Positions 1-5,503 of a stretch of 5,503 nucleotides of DNA are shown one piece after another. Below the pieces are notes generated by a model. The model was not told the origin of the DNA and ran no database searches. It saw only the letters and a list, made by a program, of their open reading frames with translations. Within the stretch, counting starts at the first letter, position 1; each line of letters begins with the position of its first letter. Both the position numbers and the translations under genes were made by a program. This DNA comes from Erysipelotrichia bacterium. Lineage in GTDB: Bacteria; Bacillota_I; Bacilli_A; RFN20; CAG-826. The DNA lies in the NCBI GenBank assembly GCA_012511695.1, contig JAAZFO010000060.1, positions 1-5,503 on the forward strand, in the 5' to 3' direction.

Positions 1-362
1 AGGACTTATTAGAAAAGTATGAACTCGTCCCTTTTTGCCCTGAAGTGGCCGGGGGATTAAGAATACCGCGTCCGATTAGCGAACAACAAAAAAGCCGTCA
101 CAAAATTATGAATACCAAGGGTCAAGAAGTCACTGCGCAATTCGTTAAGGGGGCAGAGCTCGCTTATAACATTTGCCTTTATCTCAATATCCGAATCGCG
201 ATCTTAAAAGAAAGGTCTCCTTCATGTGGCACCCATCAGGTGTATGATGGCTCTTTTACTAAGAAATTAATACCTGGTATGGGAGTGACGACTGCTTATT
301 TAAAAAGTAAGGGTCTGCTCGTCTTAAATGAAGATGAAATCGCTACCCTGCTCGAAAAATAG
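1..362 (+). CDS. DUF523 family protein, C-terminal part (5' end outside window)
   Basis: The reading frame is open from the window edge (first whole codon at 3-5) to TAG at 360-362 and gives 119 residues. Typical DUF523 proteins are about 140-160 residues, so roughly the first 25-35 residues, including the usual N-terminal SACLLG-type cysteine motif, lie outside. What remains matches the family in order: LLEKYELVPFCPE with Cys at 36-38, a GG..IPRP segment, a T..F..GAE helix, then AILKERSPSCG with Cys at 225-227, a YDG.F loop and G.GVTTAYL. The two visible cysteines plus one expected in the missing N-terminus fit the [4Fe-4S] site described for the DUF523 thiouracil desulfurase TudS; that activity is known for some members only, and inferring it here is a guess. 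A GTG at 45 could be read as a start but lies inside the conserved domain. It converges on the dUTPase gene, with six bases between the stops. Confidence 0.9.
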   Translation, partial: DLLEKYELVPFCPEVAGGLRIPRPISEQQKSRHKIMNTKGQEVTAQFVKGAELAYNICLYLNIRIAILKERSPSCGTHQVYDGSFTKKLIPGMGVTTAYLKSKGLLVLNEDEIATLLEK

Positions 363-381
363 CTTTTATTAATAATTATTA
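363..381. other. Convergent gene junction with a 12-bp AT palindrome
   Basis: Only six bases (363-368) separate the TAG of the DUF523 gene from the TAA of the minus-strand dUTPase gene (369-371). A perfect palindrome, TAATAATTATTA, lies at 370-381 and is followed by TTTT on the plus strand. It has no GC pairs, so it is not a convincing intrinsic terminator. I found no GC-rich hairpin plus T-run on either side; the T7 run at 408-414 follows CTCGAG, a 6-base palindrome with no room for a loop. How the two converging transcripts end is not visible. Confidence 0.4.
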
Positions 382-860
382 TTTTGGCGCGTGAAATTAA
401 TCTCGAGTTTTTTTAAGTAGGCTTTTTCAATAGTTTCCCAGCTCACTTTTAATAAAGGGGCTATATTAATAAAAGCTTGAAAAGCCGCGCGATAACTCCG
501 TTCATCTCGCTCTTTATTAAAGTTGCTCACTAGGCGGTAAGTTTTTAAGATTTGCGCTGTTAAGGTGTCCGCCTCTTTAGCGAAGCGGTAAACTTTTTTT
601 AAAACACCGATATCTAAACCTAATGAAAGAAAGAAGTGCAAACCATCGACATATTCATCAAGAACAGTTGCTTCGGACTCACTTTTTTTAATTGACCAAT
701 ACTTAAAACAACGCGTGACATTAGCAAATTCTCCGAGTTCCACTAAGAGGGCTAAAATCCGTTTATCACGGGTATTGTCGTAATTAATATCGTGATTACG
801 AGCAATAAATTCATCTAATTCGCTTTGTTTTTGATATAAGTTAGACAAATCAATTGTCAT
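369..860 (-). CDS. Dimeric (all-alpha) dUTP diphosphatase
   Basis: This 163-residue protein fits the dimeric dUTPase family (all-alpha NTP pyrophosphatase fold), which hydrolyses dUTP to dUMP and pyrophosphate, keeping uracil out of DNA and feeding dTMP synthesis. The N-terminus has the LYQKQSELDEFI helix that usually contacts substrate. The metal-binding signature is complete: E41-x2-E44 in ALLVELGEFAN, then E69-x2-D72 in LDEYVDGLHFFLSLG. RCFKYWS (50-56) and the C-terminal KLEINFTRQ (151-159) are also family hallmarks. It is unrelated to the trimeric beta-barrel Dut. The ATG at 860 is supported by a Shine-Dalgarno site at 870-875, and the start lies inside the end of glgP (11-base overlap), so it is probably the last gene of a glgB-glgP-dUTPase operon. 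A related MazG-like pyrophosphatase of different specificity is possible but less likely given the full dUTPase motif set. Confidence 0.93.
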   Translation of the reverse strand: MTIDLSNLYQKQSELDEFIARNHDINYDNTRDKRILALLVELGEFANVTRCFKYWSIKKSESEATVLDEYVDGLHFFLSLGLDIGVLKKVYRFAKEADTLTAQILKTYRLVSNFNKERDERSYRAAFQAFINIAPLLKVSWETIEKAYLKKLEINFTRQNNNY

Positions 861-3267
861 CTAATTTTACCTTTTCTAAATTCCATATTTCTGTGGCGTA
901 ACTCTCAATCGTCCGGTCACTACTAAAAAAAGAAGATTTTGCGATATTGTTTAAACACATTTTTTGCCAAACTTTTGGATCTCGGTATAACTTATCAATC
1001 GTCTCATGCGCTTTGATATAGCTGTCGAAATCAGCGAGAATAAAGTACTCATCACGCTTGTGCATGACCTCATCAAAGATTAAAGAGAAACGGTCTTGAT
1101 TATGTCCGGCCCAACTACTATTGAAAAGAGAATCCAAAACACCTTTTATGCGTTCATCTTGTTGATAGAGGTCCCAGGGATTATAGTCGCCCGCTAAGAG
1201 ATGCTTTTCCACTTGATCAGCACCTAGACCAAAGATGACAGTATTTTCTCTTCCCGCTTGTTCGACGATTTCAATATTAGCGCCGTCCATCGTTCCTAAC
1301 GTAATCGCCCCATTCATCATAAACTTCATGTTAGAAGTTCCACTCGCTTCTTTACCAGCGGTTGAGATTTGTTCAGAAACATCAGCGGCTGGAATAATTA
1401 ATTCCGCGAGACTGACGCCGTAGTTTTCAATAAAGACAACTTTCAAATATTCAGCAGTTTCTTTGTCTTCGTTAACGACTTCAGCAACCGCTAAAATGAG
1501 TTCAATAATTTTCTTTGCATACACATAACTCGGAGCGGCTTTTGCGCCAAAAATAAAGACGCGCGGATAAATCCTAAAGTTTTTATCTGCTTTCATCCTT
1601 TGATACAAGTAGATGATATGGAAAAGATTCATCAATTGTCTTTTATAAGCGTGCAACCGTTTGATCTGCACATCAAAGATCGCATTCACATCAACATCGA
1701 TGCCGTTGTGTTGTTTGATATATTTTGCCAAGGCAATTTTGTTTTCTTTTTTTATTGCCGCCAATTTAGAGAGGACTGCATCATCATCTTCATAGGCCGC
1801 AAATTTCTCGATTTGTGGGAAATCAGTAATCCAATCTTCACCGATCTTTTCACTTAATAAATTAGCGAGTTTAGGATTAGCGTAAAGGAGCCACCTACGG
1901 TGGGTGACGCCATTAGTTTTATTGTTAAACTTTTCTGGATGGTATTGATAAAAATCTTTAAAAGTATTATTTTTTAAAATTTCTGTATGTAAGGCAGCTA
2001 CACCATTAACCGAAAAACAAACATAAATAGCTAAATTACACATATGGATTTGCCCATCTTCAATGATGTTCATCCGCGACCGTTGTGGTAAAGGAATATC
2101 TTTTTCCACCATTTCAAGATTGAAGCGACGGTTGATTTCTTCGATGATCATAAAAACTCGTGGCACGAGGTTTTGCACATAATTAACCGGCCATTTTTCT
2201 AAGGCCTCTGGCATAACAGTGTGATTAGTAAAGGCCATTGTTTGCCGGACTTCGTTCCAAGCGTCATCCCAACTCACATCATAATCATCCATCATAATCC
2301 GCATCATTTCCGGAATAGCTAAAATCGGATGGGTATCATTGAGTTGGAAAACGTATTGTTTATGGATACCGATTAAGGTGCCGTGATGACGATAATAAGA
2401 CTTCAAAGTCGATTGTAAGCCCGCGGAGACAAGAAAATATTGTTGTCTTAATCTTAAAATTCTTCCTTCCTCAGTCGAGTCATCAGGATAAAGACCATGA
2501 CACAATTCCTCTAAAGCATTGCAATATTCTTTAAAAGACATCCCCTTAGGTAGCGGGTGTGAGGATGGTTCAGCATTCCACAACCTTAAGGTGTTCGTAA
2601 TTTGATTGCGATAACCAACGACAGGTACATCGTAAGGAACTGCCCGCACATTAACCGTTTGGGTAGTTTTAATCGCAAAAGTGCCATCGACCTTCAAGGT
2701 GGTTTCTGGCCGGCCATAAAACTGCACTTCCACCGCATATTTTGGCTTTCTAATTTCCCAAGGGTTGCCATTGGTCAACCACTGATCTGGTAATTCTATT
2801 TGTTTACCATTAACGATGCGTTGACGGAAAAAGCCATAAGCATAACGGATACAGTTACCATGTCCGATATAGTCCAAAGAGGCGATGCTATCTAAAAAAC
2901 AAGCAGCTAGACGGCCGAGACCACCATTGCCAAGACCAGCATCACTCTCGGTTTCTTCGATTTCGTTGATATCGATACCGAGTTCTTTTAAACCTTCTTC
3001 AACGATTTCATAAATGCCCAAATTTTGTAAATTATTAAGTAGTAAACGACCGATTAAAAATTCCATCGAAAAGTAAATGAGAGTTTTTTGTTTTTTTGTC
3101 GTCGCGTTCCCGCGCGTTTTTTCCCAATTTACATTAGCGTAATCTCTAACCATTGCTCCTAAAATTTGATAGCGTTCACTGATGTGGCTCTCACGAACAT
3201 TGACGCCATAAGTTTGGAGTAATCGTTTAACATATTTTTCTTTGAATGACTGTTTATCTTCAAACAT
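850..3267 (-). CDS. glgP: Glycogen/maltodextrin phosphorylase
   Basis: This 805-residue, cytoplasmic PLP enzyme of family GT35 removes outer glucose units from alpha-1,4-glucans with phosphate, giving glucose-1-phosphate. Landmarks in order: YFSMEFLIGR (65-74), DAGLGNGGLGRLAACFLDS (109-127), LPDQWLTNGNPWE (159-171), GYRNQITNTLRLW (218-230), QLNDTHPILAIPE (308-320), FTNHTVMPEALEKWPV (346-361), NKTNGVTHRRWL (449-460), KRLHAYKRQ (536-544) and EASGTSNMKFM (640-650). The PLP lysine is K648; the phosphate-site residues R537 and K542 and the sugar-site residues H349, N452 and E640 are present by comparison with muscle phosphorylase. Two residues near the cofactor phosphate differ: G617 and L623, where muscle enzyme has Arg649 and Lys655. 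The length is that of bacterial enzymes, and the extended N-terminus carrying the animal phosphorylation site is absent. The ATG at 3267 has a strong AGGAGA site seven bases upstream. Preference for glycogen or maltodextrin cannot be read from sequence; the glgB neighbour favours glycogen. Confidence 0.97.
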   Translation of the reverse strand: MFEDKQSFKEKYVKRLLQTYGVNVRESHISERYQILGAMVRDYANVNWEKTRGNATTKKQKTLIYFSMEFLIGRLLLNNLQNLGIYEIVEEGLKELGIDINEIEETESDAGLGNGGLGRLAACFLDSIASLDYIGHGNCIRYAYGFFRQRIVNGKQIELPDQWLTNGNPWEIRKPKYAVEVQFYGRPETTLKVDGTFAIKTTQTVNVRAVPYDVPVVGYRNQITNTLRLWNAEPSSHPLPKGMSFKEYCNALEELCHGLYPDDSTEEGRILRLRQQYFLVSAGLQSTLKSYYRHHGTLIGIHKQYVFQLNDTHPILAIPEMMRIMMDDYDVSWDDAWNEVRQTMAFTNHTVMPEALEKWPVNYVQNLVPRVFMIIEEINRRFNLEMVEKDIPLPQRSRMNIIEDGQIHMCNLAIYVCFSVNGVAALHTEILKNNTFKDFYQYHPEKFNNKTNGVTHRRWLLYANPKLANLLSEKIGEDWITDFPQIEKFAAYEDDDAVLSKLAAIKKENKIALAKYIKQHNGIDVDVNAIFDVQIKRLHAYKRQLMNLFHIIYLYQRMKADKNFRIYPRVFIFGAKAAPSYVYAKKIIELILAVAEVVNEDKETAEYLKVVFIENYGVSLAELIIPAADVSEQISTAGKEASGTSNMKFMMNGAITLGTMDGANIEIVEQAGRENTVIFGLGADQVEKHLLAGDYNPWDLYQQDERIKGVLDSLFNSSWAGHNQDRFSLIFDEVMHKRDEYFILADFDSYIKAHETIDKLYRDPKVWQKMCLNNIAKSSFFSSDRTIESYATEIWNLEKVKLDDN
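870..875 (-). promoter_or_regulatory. Ribosome binding site for the dUTPase gene
   Basis: AAAAGG on the minus strand lies nine bases before the ATG at 860. It sits inside the last codons of glgP, so ribosomes finishing glgP pass directly over it. This fixes the start choice and suggests translational coupling. Confidence 0.65.
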
Positions 3268-3274
3268 TAGTGTA

Positions 3275-3280
3275 TCTCCT
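3275..3280 (-). promoter_or_regulatory. Ribosome binding site for glgP
   Basis: AGGAGA on the minus strand ends seven bases before the glgP ATG and its first base is the last base of the glgB TAA stop (3280-3282). The arrangement fixes the glgP start and implies that glgB and glgP are translated from one transcript. Confidence 0.85.
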
Positions 3281-5112
3281 TATTTGATTTTCTTAAAAAT
3301 GCAAGCTCTAAATGAAGCGAGCTTGATATTGAAATGCGCTGGTAAACCTTCATAACTTCCCGGCTGACTAACAAGTGGCAAACCATTGTATTGATTTGAG
3401 CCACCATAGACATCCTTATCGGAATTAAATATCTCTTGATAAGTACCGCTTTCTAATAGTGGAATCGCATACGATTCATAATAATTACCTGTCATGTTGA
3501 AGATAAAAATTAAAGTTTCATCGCCGACTCTACGCCTGAAAGCATAGATGCTATCGTTAGCATTGTCCACCATTAACCAGCGGAAATGTGCTGGGTTATG
3601 TTCTTCAAAGTACATCGCCTTTTCTTGGCGGTAAATGAGGTTTAAGTCTCGCATTAGACGAGCAATACTATCATGGGCTGGATAGGTTTTCAAGGCCCAG
3701 GGCAGTGATTTATCTTCGTCCCATTCATCAAAAGAGGCCAATTCATTACCCATAAAATTTAATTTTTTTCCGGGGTGAGCAAATTGATAGGTGTACAAAT
3801 TACGCACTAAGGCAAATTTTTCATAGTAGTCGCCCCACATCTTATTAATGATGGTTCCCTTTTCGTGGACTACTTCATCATGAGAAAGGGGAAGCATAAA
3901 ATTTTCACTATAAAAGTAAGCCATACTAAACGTGATATTATAATGTTCCCATTTTTTATAAATGGGATCTTTTGCATAATATTTTAAAGTATCGTTCATC
4001 CAACCGAGGTCCCACTTATAATCAAAACCTAGACCACCGGTTTTAGGGTCTTTGGTCGTCCCAGAATATGAAGTTGAATCTTCGGCGATTAACATCACAG
4101 AATCATGAGCATGGTGGAGTTTGCTCGTCAAGCGTTTTAAAAATTCTATCCCCCCACCGTTGACACCGAAATTGCAGTTGCCTTTGTGGTAAATGATGTG
4201 GCTAACCGCATCGACTCTGACACCATCAAAATGGAAGTAGTCAAAGAAGAAATTAATAGCACTCATCAAGAAACTCCTGACATGCTCTTTCCCTAAATCA
4301 AATTGATAACTACCCCAACGCGATATGCGCCACTCATTACCGTATTCGTATAAATAAGTGCCATCATATTCCGCAAGAGCCCAACTATCATTGGCGAAGT
4401 GGACTGGCACAAAATCAACGATGACTCCGATATCGTTTTGATGCAAACGATCGACTAATGACATCAGCTGTAAAGGATTGCCATAGCGGGAATCGATGGA
4501 AAAAAATCCAGTCGCTTGATAACCCCAAGAACCATCAAACGGGTGTTGGAGCAAGGGTAAAAATTCCACGTGCGTGAACCCATGTTCTTTTAAATAAGGA
4601 ATAAGGGAATCCGCAATTTCTTCATAAGAGAAGTGGCGACCATCTTCAGCCTTACCTTTCCAAGAACCGAGATGGACTTCATAAATAGACATCGGTTCAT
4701 CAAAGTTACGAGTCCGTTTTTTCATCCACGCATCGTCATGCCAAGCGAAATGACGATTATCAAACAAACGCGAACAAGTCCCTGGTCGCAATTCTGAAAA
4801 AAAGGCAAATGGGTCAATTTTGTCGACGTATATGCCTTTTGCATTTCTAAAGTGGTATTTATAAGATTGATAATTGACTAAGTGTGGAATACTTAATTCC
4901 CAAACACCAGCCTCATCGATTTTTTGCATTTTATCTTTGGTAACATCCCAATTATTCCAATCACCGATGACAGAAACATCTTCCGCACCAGGAGCAAAAA
5001 GTCGAAAGGTGACAACCGTTTGACCGTCAACTTCTGAGAAGTGAGCCCCAAAATATTTATAGGCCTCAATACATTGTCCTGTAAGGTAATCGTGTAATAA
5101 TCCGTATGCCAT
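3280..5112 (-). CDS. glgB: 1,4-alpha-glucan (glycogen) branching enzyme
   Basis: This 610-residue GH13 enzyme cuts an alpha-1,4 glucan chain and rejoins it as an alpha-1,6 branch, in the cytoplasm. An N-terminal CBM48 domain spans about 31-118 (FRLFAPGAEDVSVIGDWNNWD). The catalytic barrel follows, with region I DFVPVHF (233-239), region II GVRVDAVS with nucleophile D301, region III LIAEDST with acid/base E344, and region IV PLSHDEVVHEKG with the stabilising D412. GSWGYQATGFFSIDSRYG (194-211) and FMGNE (453-457) are also branching-enzyme signatures. An all-beta C-terminal domain completes it. The protein lacks the extra N-terminal module of the 728-residue E. coli enzyme, and the loop after region II is short, as in many Bacillota GlgB. 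Unusual changes are E417 in the normally HGK stretch and LASFDEW after MGNE. The ATG at 5112 has GGAGA nine bases upstream, and the family N-terminus (EAYKYFGAH) is intact. It is the first gene of the minus-strand cluster. Confidence 0.96.
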   Translation of the reverse strand: MAYGLLHDYLTGQCIEAYKYFGAHFSEVDGQTVVTFRLFAPGAEDVSVIGDWNNWDVTKDKMQKIDEAGVWELSIPHLVNYQSYKYHFRNAKGIYVDKIDPFAFFSELRPGTCSRLFDNRHFAWHDDAWMKKRTRNFDEPMSIYEVHLGSWKGKAEDGRHFSYEEIADSLIPYLKEHGFTHVEFLPLLQHPFDGSWGYQATGFFSIDSRYGNPLQLMSLVDRLHQNDIGVIVDFVPVHFANDSWALAEYDGTYLYEYGNEWRISRWGSYQFDLGKEHVRSFLMSAINFFFDYFHFDGVRVDAVSHIIYHKGNCNFGVNGGGIEFLKRLTSKLHHAHDSVMLIAEDSTSYSGTTKDPKTGGLGFDYKWDLGWMNDTLKYYAKDPIYKKWEHYNITFSMAYFYSENFMLPLSHDEVVHEKGTIINKMWGDYYEKFALVRNLYTYQFAHPGKKLNFMGNELASFDEWDEDKSLPWALKTYPAHDSIARLMRDLNLIYRQEKAMYFEEHNPAHFRWLMVDNANDSIYAFRRRVGDETLIFIFNMTGNYYESYAIPLLESGTYQEIFNSDKDVYGGSNQYNGLPLVSQPGSYEGLPAHFNIKLASFRACIFKKIK

Positions 5113-5121
5113 AAGCGCTAA

Positions 5122-5126
5122 TCTCC
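5122..5126 (-). promoter_or_regulatory. Ribosome binding site for glgB
   Basis: GGAGA (in TTGGAGA) on the minus strand is nine bases before the ATG at 5112 and supports that start. Confidence 0.75.
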
Positions 5127-5136
5127 AATCCCTTTA

Positions 5137-5164
5137 ATTATAATTAAAATCGGCAACAAGTGAA
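5137..5164 (-). promoter_or_regulatory. Candidate sigma-A type promoter for glgB operon
   Basis: On the minus strand, a perfect -10 TATAAT (5142-5137) lies 16 bases after a four-of-six -35, TTCACT (5164-5159). Transcription would begin near 5130, giving a leader of about 18 bases that still includes the Shine-Dalgarno site. The AT-rich background makes chance hexamers likely, so this is a prediction only. Confidence 0.5.
5145..5158. promoter_or_regulatory. Weak cre-like (CcpA) operator candidate
   Basis: TAAAATCGGCAACA matches the Bacillus cre consensus TGWNANCGNTNWCA at the central CG, the terminal CA and most fixed positions, with two mismatches (A for G at the second base, C for T at the tenth). 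It sits exactly between the proposed -35 and -10 of the glgB promoter, where bound CcpA would block transcription. Sequence similarity is marginal; position is the stronger argument. Confidence 0.25.
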
Positions 5165-5288
5165 CTAATTTTATTAAGTAGCGCCATAAGTCTTGGACTT
5201 TTGATCGAAAATTTTGTGCCTTTTAAGATTCATTAAAATGAGCGTGAATCATCAATTTATTTAACCTATATACATTATTTTTCTTTTA

Positions 5289-5316
5289 ATTATATTTTAA
5301 ATTTAAAGTCCGTTAA
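5289..5316 (-). promoter_or_regulatory. Possible second, distal glgB promoter
   Basis: On the minus strand, TTAACG (5316-5311) and a perfect TATAAT (5294-5289) are separated by 16 bases. Use of this promoter would give a leader of about 170 bases that runs through the inverted repeat at 5227-5250. The block is almost entirely A and T, so this may be chance. Confidence 0.25.
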
Positions 5317-5362
5317 TGAATAATTATTTCAAGAAATTACCGGCGCTTACATCTCTCTAGAA

Positions 5363-5391
5363 TTGCAACCCTATTTCAAATATGGCATAAT
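5363..5391 (+). promoter_or_regulatory. Extended -10 promoter for ackA
   Basis: TTGCAA (5363-5368) and CATAAT (5386-5391) are separated by the optimal 17 bases, and the -10 is preceded by TGG, an extended -10 element. Each hexamer is five of six or close to consensus. Transcription would begin near 5398, leaving a leader of about 37 bases. The AT-rich tract at 5271-5330 lies too far upstream to be a classical UP element abutting the -35. Confidence 0.65.
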
Positions 5392-5417
5392 AATTTAATG
5401 TTTATAAATAAACATCG

Positions 5418-5425
5418 AGAAAGGG
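5418..5425 (+). promoter_or_regulatory. Ribosome binding site for ackA
   Basis: AGAAAGGG ends nine bases before the ATG at 5435. A second in-frame ATG at 5447 is 21 bases from this site, so the first ATG is the better start. Confidence 0.7.
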
Positions 5426-5434
5426 CTTATTAGT

Positions 5435-5503
5435 ATGGCTTATGTTATGACAATAAATTCTGGCAGTTCATCATTAAAATTCAAACTTTACGACATGCCA
5501 GAA
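5435..5503 (+). CDS. ackA: Acetate kinase, N-terminal fragment (3' end outside window)
   Basis: Only 23 codons are present before the window ends; the full family protein is about 400 residues. They read as MAYVMTINSGSSSLKFKLYD and three more residues, the N-terminal strand and phosphate loop of the acetokinase family (ASKHA fold). N8, S11, S13 and K15 correspond to the conserved residues in the INxGSSSLKf motif of acetate kinases. The enzyme interconverts acetyl phosphate plus ADP with acetate plus ATP in the cytoplasm, the final ATP-yielding step of acetate fermentation. The motif separates it from butyrate kinase (usually NPGSTSTK); a propionate kinase such as TdcD cannot be excluded from so few residues. 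It is divergent from glgB and has its own extended -10 promoter and Shine-Dalgarno site. Confidence 0.9.
   Translation, partial: MAYVMTINSGSSSLKFKLYDMPE

Larger units (their letters stand above)
5113..5434. other. Divergent glgB/ackA intergenic region
   Basis: This 322-base stretch between two divergently transcribed genes has no convincing ORF or RNA gene. It contains candidate promoters for both genes, a cre-like site, and a very AT-rich core (about 5251-5338) with the perfect palindrome TTTAAATTTAAA at 5296-5307. A gapped inverted repeat, GATTCA (5227-5232) and TGAATC (5245-5250) separated by 12 bases, could be a regulator site but has no known match. A small hairpin, AAGTC-TTG-GACTT (5188-5200), lacks a GC-rich stem. 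I see no riboswitch or T-box signature. Confidence 0.7.

Noticed and set aside
45..362. GTG at 45 as a true start for a shorter DUF523 protein
   Set aside because: The frame is open back to the window edge and the upstream residues (LLEKYELVPFCPE) are conserved family sequence, so the gene begins outside the window.
233..362. Terminator for the minus-strand operon inside the DUF523 3' end
   Set aside because: Reading the minus strand past 369, I found only short T runs and weak AT stems, no GC-rich hairpin followed by a T tract.
850..852. TGA at the end of glgP as tryptophan in a Mycoplasma-type code
   Set aside because: Reading through would add only two residues before TAA, and the conserved tryptophans in these genes are TGG, so the standard bacterial code fits.
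1235..1857. Plus-strand open frames at 1235-1423 and 1600-1857, antisense to glgP
   Set aside because: They lie opposite strongly conserved glgP codons, including the PLP-lysine region, and show no family resemblance of their own. They are shadows of the real gene.
2602..2793. Plus-strand open frame of 63 codons antisense to glgP
   Set aside because: It is opposite the conserved N-terminal glgP motifs and its product resembles no known family.
4392..4418. GlgB region I DFVPVHF (residues 233-239) instead of the E. coli-like DWVPGHF as an anomaly
   Set aside because: DFVPVHF is, from memory, usual in the short Bacillota branching enzymes and keeps the conserved Asp and His.
5188..5200. Small hairpin AAGTC-TTG-GACTT as a terminator or attenuator
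   Set aside because: The stem is five pairs with a three-base loop, and it lies between divergent promoters, where a terminator is not expected.

Overview
The window looks like chromosomal DNA from a low-GC Bacillota or a related Bacilli/Mollicutes-like lineage. Three things point there. Coding DNA is AT-leaning and the one long intergenic stretch is very AT-rich. Shine-Dalgarno sites are strong and purine-rich. The short branching enzyme, the dimeric dUTPase and the stand-alone DUF523 protein are all of types common in that group. Tryptophans in these proteins are read as TGG and TGA serves as a stop (end of glgP), so the Mycoplasma/Spiroplasma TGA=Trp code is not in use. The exact taxon cannot be fixed from this sequence.

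Layout, left to right. Positions 1-362 (+) hold the C-terminal part of a DUF523 protein whose start lies outside the window. Facing it tail to tail, six bases away, is a minus-strand cluster transcribed right to left: glgB (5112-3280, glycogen branching enzyme), glgP (3267-850, glycogen/maltodextrin phosphorylase) and a dimeric all-alpha dUTPase (860-369). glgB and glgP are 12 bases apart, with the glgP Shine-Dalgarno site touching the glgB stop codon. glgP and the dUTPase gene overlap by 11 bases. The three genes are therefore very likely one operon with translational coupling. Positions 5113-5434 are a 322-base AT-rich divergent intergenic region with a good plus-strand promoter, a plausible minus-strand promoter and a weak cre-like site. 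From 5435 (+) the window contains the first 23 codons of acetate kinase, ackA.

How the genes work together: GlgB creates alpha-1,6 branches in glycogen, GlgP phosphorolyses the outer chains to glucose-1-phosphate, and acetate kinase produces ATP at the end of fermentative glycolysis, so both sides of the divergent promoter region serve carbon storage and energy. The dUTPase, which cleans up dUTP and supplies dUMP, has no obvious metabolic link and probably rides along in the transcript. The synthesis genes glgC/glgD/glgA are not in the window.

I see no mobile element, CRISPR array, RNA gene or new defence system. This is mostly ordinary metabolism; the findings are modest and concern gene coupling, the divergent control region and a few residue changes.
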